A DNA stretch of 16,342 nt, taken from NCBI GenBank assembly GCA_029975965.1, contig JARKOV010000064.1, positions 1 to 16,342 of the forward strand. The letters are read 5' to 3'. Below the pieces are notes generated by a model. It worked only from the letters and a program-made list of their open reading frames with translations, searched no databases and was not told the DNA's origin. Source of the stretch: Anaerolinea sp. GTDB lineage: Bacteria > Chloroflexota > Anaerolineae > Anaerolineales > Anaerolineaceae. The position numbers and the translations under genes are program-made. This document shows positions 8,577 to 14,684 of the stretch, one piece after another (the stretch's first letter is position 1; each line of letters opens with the position of its first letter).

Positions 8577-8710
8577 ACGACCCTCCCGAGCGAAAAAACG
8601 GCGTTCTCCCTATCCCAGGGCGGGGAAGAAATGAGTGTTTGTTGGTCTGTGATCACCACAGGTCTTATGGCAGCCTGGCACAGCGGACCGAGATGCCCAT
8701 TGGCTTCCCT

Positions 8711-8782
8711 GGATTGTGAAATTTGTATTCTGAACAATGTGGGACAAAGCCAACATTCTACAGAAAAATGGACTCATAATCC
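8711..8782. repeat. Dispersed palindromic element, copy B
   Basis: This copy starts with GGATTGTGA and ends with TCATAATCC, an outer inverted repeat with one mismatch. The inner stem (TTCTGAACAATGTGGG against CCAACATTCTACAGAA, loop ACAAAG) has three mismatches. It has the same orientation as copy C, shown by the shared right flank CAGAAAAATGGA. It lies about 135 bases upstream of the giant gene's start codon. Confidence 0.82.
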
Positions 8783-8924
8783 TTCTCTGGCATTCATCCA
8801 GGTCAGCGAGGCAAACAACCCCTGGCAAATACGACTCCCTCTAATGTGCCGGATCGATTCATTGGGTAAGACATTCCCGCCGATTCCTCCCCTGGCGGTC
8901 TGATGACCATTGCTCGCTGATTTC

Positions 8925-8930
8925 ATTATA
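8925..8930 (-). promoter_or_regulatory. Possible -10 box upstream of the giant surface gene
   Basis: The minus strand reads TATAAT here, preceded by TTTTG. No good -35 hexamer lies 16-18 bases upstream; the best is CATTTT. It would give a leader of about 340 bases that includes palindrome copy B. This is a weak candidate. Confidence 0.25.
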
Positions 8931-9052
8931 ACAAAATCTGGATCTTAAAAATGAGATTGGCCGCATGAATTGCTGTGTGGCGTCCACCAGGAGCGAAAAA
9001 CCTTGCGCAGGGAAACTCGCGAGCGATTCGGCCTGGGTCAGCCTTTCAGGCG

Positions 9053-9119
9053 GGTGTGCATTCAATTAGTATGAACATTTTGGACAAAGCCACATTTTGC
9101 TGGAATAAACTACACAATC
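9053..9119. repeat. Dispersed palindromic element, copy D (decayed)
   Basis: This copy is recognised by TTTTGGACAAAGCCACATTTTG in the centre, which shares GGACAAAGCC with copy B, and by the right flank GGAATAAACTACACAATC, which matches the reversed left flank of copy C. The stem is largely broken. Orientation is the same as copy A. It ends 20 bases past the stop codon of the minus-strand oxidoreductase gene. Confidence 0.7.
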
Positions 9120-9138
9120 GCTCAGGCAGGATAATGGC

Positions 9139-9969
9139 TCAACGCGGCGGGCCTTGCTCCAGGCGGCGAACCAGCTTCTGCCGGGCCTGCGCGCCGCCGC
9201 CCGCATCCCACAGCGCCTCGATCCACCAGGTCGCGCCGGCCTCCACCCACGGCTGGACGACTTCTTGCGCCTTCGCCCGGTCGTCGCCAGGGGTCGTGCC
9301 CTCGATCACCGCGTCGAACGGGGTGTCGAGGGTGCGCCGTTCGGCGATGTAAGCCAGCATCTCCTTCAGGTCGGCCGGTTTCACCTGCCCTACCCCACCC
9401 TGTCGATCCAGCTTCATCGGCAGCAGCCCGTCGTAGCGCAGCACGCGGCGCATCGACTTCTCGCGCGGCCAGGCGCCGACCACCCAGATCGGGATGCGCG
9501 GCTGCTGGACCGGCGGGGGCGGTGGGTGGAATTGGGTGGGGCGCACCTGGTAATGCTTGCCATCGTAAGTGAACGGCTGGCCTTTCCACAGCCCGGTCAG
9601 GATGTCCAGGCCCTCGTCCAGCAGCTCGGCGCGCAGGCGGCGGTCGGTGACCTCGCCAAACTCGGCAAAGCCGGTGTCGATGGCCCCCAATCCCACCGAG
9701 AGGATCACCCGCCCCCCCGACAGGTTGTCCAAAGTGGCCGTTTCGCTAGCCAGTTTCCACGGGCGCATGCGCGAGACCGGCGTGAGCATGGTCCCCAGGC
9801 GGATGCGCTGCGTGCGCATGGCAGCCGCGGTCAGGCAGACCCAGGCGTCCACGCCCCACACCGGCTCCCAGACAAAGAAACCGTCCCACCCGGCCTGTTC
9901 GGCGCGGAAGGCCAGTTCCGCTGCATCGCCAGCGTCGCCGGAAGGCATCACGAAGCCAAACTTAAGCAT
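9139..9969 (-). CDS. Luciferase-like (LLM class) flavin-dependent oxidoreductase
   Basis: A 276-residue protein with the bacterial luciferase-like TIM-barrel pattern. It has an N-terminal strand MLKFGFVMPSG, then AELAFRAEQAGWDGFFVWEP, then RIRLGTMLTPVSRMRPWKLA, then TLDNLSGGRVILSVGLG near residues 83-99. The last two are hallmark segments of the family, which uses reduced FMN or F420. The middle part GLWKGQPFTYDGKHYQV is also typical. The C-terminus is short for the family (usually about 300-350), ending soon after the last barrel strand (VEAGATWWIEAL). The substrate and the choice between FMN and F420 cannot be read from the sequence. The start codon overlaps the end of the DinB-like gene by eight bases and has only a weak ribosome site, so translation is probably coupled to that gene. 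The protein is cytoplasmic, with no signal peptide. Confidence 0.9.
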   Translation of the reverse strand: MLKFGFVMPSGDAGDAAELAFRAEQAGWDGFFVWEPVWGVDAWVCLTAAAMRTQRIRLGTMLTPVSRMRPWKLASETATLDNLSGGRVILSVGLGAIDTGFAEFGEVTDRRLRAELLDEGLDILTGLWKGQPFTYDGKHYQVRPTQFHPPPPPVQQPRIPIWVVGAWPREKSMRRVLRYDGLLPMKLDRQGGVGQVKPADLKEMLAYIAERRTLDTPFDAVIEGTTPGDDRAKAQEVVQPWVEAGATWWIEALWDAGGGAQARQKLVRRLEQGPPR

Positions 9970-10462
9970 TTACACCCGCATGCAAAGCTGGCCCACCGGC
10001 CTGAACCCACGCCTGCAGGTCTGGAAGGTGCTCGGCATAATGGTCGTAGGTGTTCCAGGCGATCCAGTCCATGAAGGCGCGCCCCTGCGTCCAGGCAAAG
10101 CAACCCGGCTCGAACAGGTGCTCTTCCGGGGCAGTCTCGGCCACCGCGCGCAGGCGCCGGAAGGCCTCTTCCTCGGCCGGGCGGATATAGGCCAGGGTGC
10201 GCTCCAGGTTGGCTTTATACACAATCGCATTGAACACGTCTGCGTCGTGGATTTCGTCCTCAACAGGTTTCCCAGCCGCCAGCGTGTAATACAGGTATTC
10301 GGCGCGCAACGCCCAGGCCTCCAGGTGCGCCAGGAGATCCTTCACCGTCCAACCGTTGGGCAAAGCCGGCGCGAGCATGCTCTCTTCCGGGATTTGCGCC
10401 AGGAGCGCGTTCAATTCGGCGCGAGCGGAATCGATCTTCTCCAGCAGTTCGGCTCGATTCAT
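9962..10462 (-). CDS. DinB / ClbS-DfsB-like four-helix protein
   Basis: A 166-residue soluble helical protein. The N-terminal part (LLEKIDSARAELNALLAQIP, then GWTVKDLLAHLEAW at residues 37-50) is typical of the ClbS/DfsB and DinB group. The three histidines expected for the metal site are present: His46 in LAHLEAW, and His141 and His145 in DHYAEH. Members of this superfamily are metal-dependent and include thiol transferases and a colibactin-resistance hydrolase; the activity here is not predictable. A GAGGA ribosome site stands about eight bases before the ATG. A TACAAT box (minus strand, 10509-10514) could give it its own start of transcription, but no matching -35 was found. It overlaps the oxidoreductase downstream by eight bases, so the two proteins are probably made together. 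Confidence 0.85.
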   Translation of the reverse strand: MNRAELLEKIDSARAELNALLAQIPEESMLAPALPNGWTVKDLLAHLEAWALRAEYLYYTLAAGKPVEDEIHDADVFNAIVYKANLERTLAYIRPAEEEAFRRLRAVAETAPEEHLFEPGCFAWTQGRAFMDWIAWNTYDHYAEHLPDLQAWVQAGGPALHAGVNA

Positions 10463-10525
10463 AGCATCTTCCTCACCCGTGGCAAATGATGGATCAAGTC
10501 CGTACTCTATTGTACTCCAAACGCA

Positions 10526-11059
10526 TCAGCGCATTTGCTCTTTCTTCAACTGCTCGATCCGACGCCAGAGGCGGAGCATTCCATAGAGGAAGAATACGAT
10601 CAGGACGAAGCGTAAGAAGCTGAGGATTTCGAAAAAGAGCCCATCGCCTCTCGTCGTATTGCCCAACGCCACGATGACGATGACCATCACGATGAGAATG
10701 TAGCCCATCAGGTGGCGATACTTGGCGATCTTCGACTCGACATCGCTGAAAATCTCGCTCTCCTCACCCGGCTTCGCCAGCTTGCGCCAGTAGAACCAGC
10801 CCGACATCCTCCCGATCAACTGCCAGCCGGCATCTTCGAAAATCGAGCGGTAATTGGCCAGGTCTTTCTCCCTGGAAGTCTGGTAATCCATCCGGTAGGC
10901 GTAACGCAGCGGCTCGCCCCGCTCGAAACGGTACAAAAATGGCCCGTCCAGCGCGATGAGGTGCAGCCCCTCCCGTGACATTTCTTCGAGCCAGCGTTCC
11001 TCTTTGTCGTCATCCCAGGCCCAAAAAAATTTGAATTTTCGCGTGTAATTTCCGTTCAT
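10526..11059 (-). CDS. DUF2812 domain membrane protein
   Basis: A 177-residue protein. The N-terminal soluble part (about 7-95) has the features of DUF2812: KFKFFWAWDDDKEERWLEEMSREGLHL, a YRFERGEP strand, then YRMDYQ and an IFEDAGWQLIG segment ending in FYWRK. Two membrane helices follow (about 117-133 and 142-162), with a basic tail (RLWRRIEQLKKEQ). The topology suggests a membrane-tethered cytoplasmic domain. DUF2812 genes very often follow a padR regulator, as here, where the gap is 24 bases and a GGAGGG ribosome site lies four to five bases before the ATG. The biochemical role of the family is unknown. A link to stress or membrane-active compounds is only inferred, because many PadR targets are transporters or envelope proteins. 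Confidence 0.88.
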   Translation of the reverse strand: MNGNYTRKFKFFWAWDDDKEERWLEEMSREGLHLIALDGPFLYRFERGEPLRYAYRMDYQTSREKDLANYRSIFEDAGWQLIGRMSGWFYWRKLAKPGEESEIFSDVESKIAKYRHLMGYILIVMVIVIVALGNTTRGDGLFFEILSFLRFVLIVFFLYGMLRLWRRIEQLKKEQMR

Positions 11060-11083
11060 TTGACCCTCCCCGTGAGCGCACGA

Positions 11084-11413
11084 TCAGTGCAGCCTGTCCA
11101 GGGCCTGCAAGCCGTTGCGCGCCATCATCTCCAGCCGCTCAATCTGCCCGCGTAAAACCCGCTTTCCCTTAGGCGTCAGCCGGTAGCTTTTCCGCCGGTC
11201 CACCTCGCTGACCATTTCGATCAGCCCTTCCTTCTCCAGCGTGGTAAACGCGCCATAGAGCGTTCCTGCCCCAATTTTGACCGCGCCGCCGCTGACCTGC
11301 TCGACCTGCTGCATCACGGCGTATCCGTGCAGCGGCTCGACCAGCGCCAGCATGATAAAGTAGGTCGCTTCGGTCAACGGTAAGTAGCGTTTCAGCTCAT
11401 CTTGCGGGTTCAT
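11084..11413 (-). CDS. PadR family transcriptional regulator
   Basis: A 109-residue winged-helix protein of the short PadR type (subfamily 1). The diagnostic parts are LTEATYFIMLALVEPLHGYAVMQQV (helices 1-2), IGAGTLYGAFTTLEKEGLIE (recognition helix and wing start, about 47-66) and RRKSYRLTPKGKRVL (wing, about 73-87). A C-terminal helix serves dimer formation. The protein represses promoters by binding palindromes and is released by ligands or partner signals. It is the first gene of a padR-DUF2812 pair, with an AGGGAGG ribosome site. Its promoter (11468-11496) has a perfect 12-base palindrome in the spacer and more palindromes around the start site, so it most likely represses its own operon. 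The ligand is unknown. The DinB-like and luciferase-like genes downstream may belong to the same transcript. Confidence 0.93.
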   Translation of the reverse strand: MNPQDELKRYLPLTEATYFIMLALVEPLHGYAVMQQVEQVSGGAVKIGAGTLYGAFTTLEKEGLIEMVSEVDRRKSYRLTPKGKRVLRGQIERLEMMARNGLQALDRLH

Positions 11414-11432
11414 GCGCCTCCCTATCTCGCGC

Positions 11433-11489
11433 TCTCTATAACGAGAGACGATATAACGATTAACGTTATAATACCATACGATATATCGT
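11433..11489. promoter_or_regulatory. Cluster of three palindromes, probable PadR operators
   Basis: Three inverted repeats follow one another: TCTCT-6-AGAGA (11433-11448), TATAACG-5-CGTTATA (11452-11470) and ACGATATATCGT (11478-11489, perfect). Their centres are about 20.5 and 22.5 bases apart, close to two helical turns. The motif ATAACG or its complement recurs in the first two. The third lies inside the promoter spacer, and the second covers the -10 box and expected start site. Binding by the adjacent PadR is inferred. Confidence 0.65.
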
Positions 11490-11496
11490 TTGTCAA
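11468..11496 (-). promoter_or_regulatory. padR promoter (TTGACA, 17-base spacer, TATTAT)
   Basis: On the minus strand a perfect -35 box TTGACA (11491-11496) is followed by a 17-base spacer and a -10 box TATTAT (11468-11473). Transcription should begin near 11461, about 48 bases before the padR start codon. This is the clearest sigma-70-type promoter in the window. Confidence 0.82.
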
Positions 11497-11524
11497 TATA
11501 CTTTTAACACCAATTTATTAAACA

Positions 11525-11555
11525 CGCGAGGGGCGGTTGGCAACCGCCCCTCGCG
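11525..11555 (-). terminator. Strong hairpin ending the GH94 operon
   Basis: The arms CGCGAGGGGCGGTTG (11525-11539) and CAACCGCCCCTCGCG (11541-11555) are perfectly complementary around one base, in RNA a GC-rich stem of 12 pairs with a TTGGCAA loop. It begins about 22 bases past the stop of the small membrane protein gene. The minus strand continues TGTTTAATAAATTGG, a weak T-rich tail. Its position between an operon end and the padR promoter supports termination. Confidence 0.8.
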
Positions 11556-11577
11556 ATTCCGCACTCTGTTCTCCGGC

Positions 11578-11931
11578 TCAACCGGCCGTCTTTTCACCCA
11601 GGCGAGCCTCGAGCTGTTGAACCCGCTCCGCCAGGTCGCGGTGGTTGCGCAACACGAAGGCCAGCCCCACCAGGGCGCCCCCCAGCAAGAGGTGGACCAG
11701 CCCCAAGAGCGCCAGTCCCCAACCGATGGCGCGCTTGATTGGCTCGACCGCCAGCGAAATGACCGGCCCGAATGCGTTGGTCAATAAATCGCTGATGCCC
11801 CGAAAAGAACTGGGTACCGACGCCGATGACAGGATGAAATAAACAGCAAGCACGCCGGCGATCCCGGCCAGGACGAACAAGACGATGCTCAAGGCGGGGA
11901 ATTTTCCCCGCCGTTTCCGATCCGCTCCCAT
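11578..11931 (-). CDS. Small two-TM membrane protein of unknown function
   Basis: A 117-residue protein, not recognised as a named family. It begins with a basic segment (MGADRKRRGK), then a membrane helix (about 12-34), a short outside or loop region (35-68, SFRGISDLLTNAFGPVISLAVEPIKRA), a second helix (about 69-94) and a charged coiled-coil-like tail (HRDLAERVQQLEARLGEK, 97-114). Both ends are probably cytoplasmic. The start is fixed by an excellent AGGAGGT ribosome site five bases upstream. That site overlaps the TAG stop of the GH94 gene, ten bases away, which points to coupled translation. A strong hairpin follows. The tight link with cellobiose phosphorylase could mean a helper role near a sugar-uptake or metabolic complex, but nothing in the sequence shows it. 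Confidence 0.8.
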   Translation of the reverse strand: MGADRKRRGKFPALSIVLFVLAGIAGVLAVYFILSSASVPSSFRGISDLLTNAFGPVISLAVEPIKRAIGWGLALLGLVHLLLGGALVGLAFVLRNHRDLAERVQQLEARLGEKTAG

Positions 11932-11941
11932 ACCGGACCTC

Positions 11942-14386
11942 CTACCCCAACTCTACCGTCACTTCGTGAACGCCCGCGCCGAGAACCGGCAGCAGGTTGC
12001 CCTCGACCTCGGCGCCATCCACCGTCATGCGCCGGACGCCTTTGCACACATGGCGCGGATTGATCACCGTGACGTGGTATTCTGCGCCGCGGAATCGCCG
12101 CACCATATGGAAGCCGTCCCAGGCGGAAGGGATGCACGGGTCGATGCGCAAGCCGTCCAACTCCGGGCGCAATCCCAGGATCCACTGGCTGACCGCCACG
12201 TAGTTCCAGGCCGCGGTGCCAGTCAGCCAGGAGTTCTTGGCCTCGCCATGCGTCGCCGCGTCGCGCCCGGCAATCATCTGGGCGTAAACATACGGCTCGC
12301 AGCGGTGCACCTCGCTGATCGCCTCGCGCGCCGACGGGTTGATGCGCTGGTAATATTCATAGGCCCGCTCTCCGCGCCCCAGCAAGGTCTCGGCGATCAT
12401 GATCCAGGGGTTGGTGTGGCAAAAGATGCCCGCATTCTCCTTGTATCCCGGCGGGTAAGAGGAAATTTCGCCCATGTACAGGTAATAGCGCGAATACGCC
12501 GGCTGCTGCAGGACGATCCCATGCGAGGTGGCCAGCCGGTCGCCCACCGCGTCGATCGCCTGCTGCGCCCGCCCGTCCGCCAGCCCCAACCCTGCCATCA
12601 CGCAGATGCCCTGCGGCTCGATGAAGATCTGGCCTTCTTCGCACTCTTTGGAGCCCACCGGGCGCCCATAATCATCGTACGCACGGCGGAACCAGTTGCC
12701 GTCCCAGCCATGCGCCCAGATCACCTCTTCCATCTTCCTCGCCTCGCGCCGGTACAGCTCGGCATCCACCGCCAGGCCGCGGCGTTCGGCGATATCAGCC
12801 AGCTCGCCGACGGAGAGCACGAACAGACCGGCGATGAACACGCTCTCTGCCACCTTGCCATCCTTGTTGGTCGTGGTCTGGAAGGACTGCCCGGGGGTAT
12901 CGCTGAAGCAGTTAAGGTTGAGGCAGTCGTTCCAATCGGCGCGACCGATCAAAGGCAGCCCGTGCGGACCGATGCGCTCCAGGGTGTAGCGCACGCAGCG
13001 CTGCAGGTGCTCGTACAGCGGCGTTTCGCTGCCCGGCTGGTTGTCATAGGTCGCCGGCTCGTCCAGGATCGACCAATCACCCGTCTCTTTCAAGTAAGCC
13101 GAGACGGCCAGGATCAACCAGTGCGGGTCATCGTTGAAATTCGAGCCCACGTCGTTGTTACCGCGCTTGGTCAGCGGCTGGTACTGGTGGTAGGCTCCGC
13201 CGCTGGGCAACTGCGTCGCCGCCACGTCCAACAGGCGCTCGCGGACGCGCTCGGGCACCATGTGGACGAATCCGAGCACGTCCTGGGTCGAATCGCGGAA
13301 GCCCATGCCCCGCCCGATGCCTGACTCGTAAAAAGAAGCGGAGCGAGACATATTGAAGGTCACCATGCACTGGTAAGCATTCCAGATATTGACCATGCGA
13401 TTGGTGTCAGCGTCGGGGGTCTGCGCCTGGCAGTTCCCCAACAGCCCGTCCCAGTACTCTCTCAGGCGCGCGAGCGCTCCGCTGGCGCTCTCCGGGCTCA
13501 GGTATTTGGCGATCACCGGCAGCACGGTGCGCTTGTTGATGCGCTGCGATTCGGGCGGGTCGAACTTCTGGTCCTTGGGGTTCTCCTGGTAGCCTAACAG
13601 GAAGATCACTTCCTTCACCTCACCCGGCTGCAGGGTTATTTTCAGGTGATGCACGCCGCAAGGCGCCCATCCGTATGCAATGGAGTTGGCGCACACTCCC
13701 CGCTCAACCGCCAGCGGTCGATCCCACCCGCGGTAAGGACCGAGGAAAGTGTCGCGCTGCGTCTCGAAACCGGCTTGCTTCTCAGAACAGGCGAAAAAGG
13801 CGAAATGGTCGCGCCGCTCGCGGTACTCGGTCTTATGGTAAATCACCTCATCTTCCACCTCGACCTGCCCGGTGGAAAAGTTGCGCTGGAAGTTGGTCGA
13901 GTCGTCCCAGGCATCCCACAGGCAGAACTCGACGCTGCCAAACAGCGATAATTGTGCGGCTTCGGCGCGGCGGTTTTCAAGCTTTAACTGCCAGATTTCC
14001 AGGTTCTCGTTCAACGGGACGAAGTAACAGGTCTCGGCGCGCACCCCGCGATAGGTCGAGCCGATGGTCGTGTAACCCATCCCGTGGCGGCAGGTGTACT
14101 CGTCGAGCTGCTTCTGCACCGGCTGCCAGGAGGGCGACCAGTATTCACCGCCCACATCGTCGCGCAGGTAAATGTAGCGCCCGCCCAGGTCGAAGGGAGC
14201 GTTATTGTAGCGGTAGCGCGTCAACCGGCGCAACCGGGCATCGCGGTAAAACGAATAGCCCCCCGCCGTGTTGCTGACGATGCCAAAGTATTCCTGGCTG
14301 CCGAGATAATTGATCCAGGGAAGCGGCGTATCCGGGCGCGTGATCACATACTCGCGGCGGTCGTCGTCAAAATAGCCGTAGCGCAT
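11942..14386 (-). CDS. Cellobiose phosphorylase (glycoside hydrolase family 94)
   Basis: An 814-residue cytoplasmic enzyme predicted to split cellobiose with phosphate into alpha-glucose 1-phosphate and glucose (EC 2.4.1.20). Its length fits the family (about 810-825). An N-terminal beta-sandwich domain leads to an (alpha/alpha)6 barrel. Residues recalled from the Cellulomonas gilvus enzyme are all found at matching spacing: Arg359 and Asp365 (GRGMGFRD), Trp485 and catalytic Asp487 (GRADWNDCLNLNC), Glu640 and Tyr644, His657 (FCHTNPW), and Thr722-Gly723 (SWLTGTAAW) for phosphate. The segment GRADWNDCLNLNCFSDTPG supports cellobiose rather than chitobiose, although a related beta-glucoside phosphorylase is possible. 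A GGAGG ribosome site lies four bases before the ATG. The gene is first in an operon with a small membrane protein and divergent from a GH13 gene. Its promoter carries a LacI-type site. No cellulase or transporter lies in the window. Confidence 0.95.
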   Translation of the reverse strand: MRYGYFDDDRREYVITRPDTPLPWINYLGSQEYFGIVSNTAGGYSFYRDARLRRLTRYRYNNAPFDLGGRYIYLRDDVGGEYWSPSWQPVQKQLDEYTCRHGMGYTTIGSTYRGVRAETCYFVPLNENLEIWQLKLENRRAEAAQLSLFGSVEFCLWDAWDDSTNFQRNFSTGQVEVEDEVIYHKTEYRERRDHFAFFACSEKQAGFETQRDTFLGPYRGWDRPLAVERGVCANSIAYGWAPCGVHHLKITLQPGEVKEVIFLLGYQENPKDQKFDPPESQRINKRTVLPVIAKYLSPESASGALARLREYWDGLLGNCQAQTPDADTNRMVNIWNAYQCMVTFNMSRSASFYESGIGRGMGFRDSTQDVLGFVHMVPERVRERLLDVAATQLPSGGAYHQYQPLTKRGNNDVGSNFNDDPHWLILAVSAYLKETGDWSILDEPATYDNQPGSETPLYEHLQRCVRYTLERIGPHGLPLIGRADWNDCLNLNCFSDTPGQSFQTTTNKDGKVAESVFIAGLFVLSVGELADIAERRGLAVDAELYRREARKMEEVIWAHGWDGNWFRRAYDDYGRPVGSKECEEGQIFIEPQGICVMAGLGLADGRAQQAIDAVGDRLATSHGIVLQQPAYSRYYLYMGEISSYPPGYKENAGIFCHTNPWIMIAETLLGRGERAYEYYQRINPSAREAISEVHRCEPYVYAQMIAGRDAATHGEAKNSWLTGTAAWNYVAVSQWILGLRPELDGLRIDPCIPSAWDGFHMVRRFRGAEYHVTVINPRHVCKGVRRMTVDGAEVEGNLLPVLGAGVHEVTVELG

Positions 14387-14404
14387 GGTTCCTCCAGGAG
14401 ATTT

Positions 14405-14478
14405 GGATAATTGTGAAATTTATTTTCTGTAAAATGTGGGCCAGGCCCACATTTTACAGAAAAATGGAATCACAATCC
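14405..14478. repeat. Dispersed palindromic element, copy C (perfect core)
   Basis: This is the best copy. The arms 14423-14441 (TTTTCTGTAAAATGTGGGC) and 14445-14463 are exactly complementary over 19 bases around CAG. An outer partial inverted repeat (GGATAATTGTGA, 14405-14416; TCACAATCC, 14470-14478) closes the element. It lies between the predicted GH94 promoter and the ATG, so it should be transcribed as a long hairpin ending about 19 bases before the start codon. Confidence 0.9.
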
Positions 14479-14552
14479 ACTTAATGATGGTACCTGCCGG
14501 AATTACCCGGGCAACCCTGCTTGCCCCGCCGTCCGGCGCAATTCCCGGTTTC

Positions 14553-14582
14553 ACTATATCACAATCGGCGAGAATTTGTGAA
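14553..14582 (-). promoter_or_regulatory. Predicted promoter of the GH94 operon
   Basis: On the minus strand TTCACA (14577-14582, five of six consensus bases) is followed by an 18-base spacer and TATAGT (14553-14558, five of six). The expected start near 14546 gives a leader of about 160 bases that contains palindrome copy C. Confidence 0.6.
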
Positions 14583-14590
14583 CGCTATCA
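14577..14590. promoter_or_regulatory. LacI-family operator candidate
   Basis: TGTGAACGCTATCA fits the general LacI-family consensus TGNNANCGNTNNCA at every fixed position. It overlaps the -35 box of the GH94 promoter, where binding would block transcription. The site could also influence the divergent GH13 gene about 95 bases away. No LacI-type regulator is encoded in the window. Confidence 0.55.
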
Positions 14591-14612
14591 AGCGGAGAAA
14601 TTGGTCAACTTA

Positions 14613-14621
14613 TGGTTTAAT
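14613..14621 (+). promoter_or_regulatory. Weak candidate promoter of the GH13 gene (extended -10)
   Basis: TGGTTTAAT contains an extended -10 TG and a TTTAAT hexamer (five of six). No -35 box is seen at the proper distance. It would give a leader of about 57 bases. Confidence 0.28.
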
Positions 14622-14684
14622 ACGGTCATAGAAATCAGCGAACCCATTTTACGTCGCTCAACAGACTCGGGCTAAAGAGGTGGT

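Larger units (their letters stand above)
8577..9138. other. Non-coding region between the surface cluster and the oxidoreductase gene
   Basis: These 562 bases hold no convincing gene. The small frames that cross them lack ribosome sites and protein-like composition. The region contains palindrome copies B and D in opposite orientation, the upstream region of the giant gene, and a possible minus-strand -10 box (TATAAT) at 8925-8930. Confidence 0.7.
14387..14684. other. Divergent intergenic region between GH94 and GH13 genes
   Basis: These 298 bases hold palindrome copy C, the predicted GH94 promoter with a LacI-type site, and a weak plus-strand candidate promoter. No small gene is supported. 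Confidence 0.75.

Noticed and set aside
8859..9065. A 68-codon minus-strand frame in the long intergenic region
   Set aside because: It has no ribosome site or recognisable domain and runs into palindrome copy D. It could be a gene remnant, but nothing supports this.
9154..10489. Plus-strand frames of about 306 codons across the oxidoreductase and DinB-like genes
   Set aside because: Both are antisense shadows of well-supported minus-strand genes and have no protein-like features.
11885..13324. A 479-codon plus-strand frame opposite the GH94 gene
   Set aside because: It is fully antisense to a protein with intact GH94 catalytic residues, and its translation has no recognisable domain.
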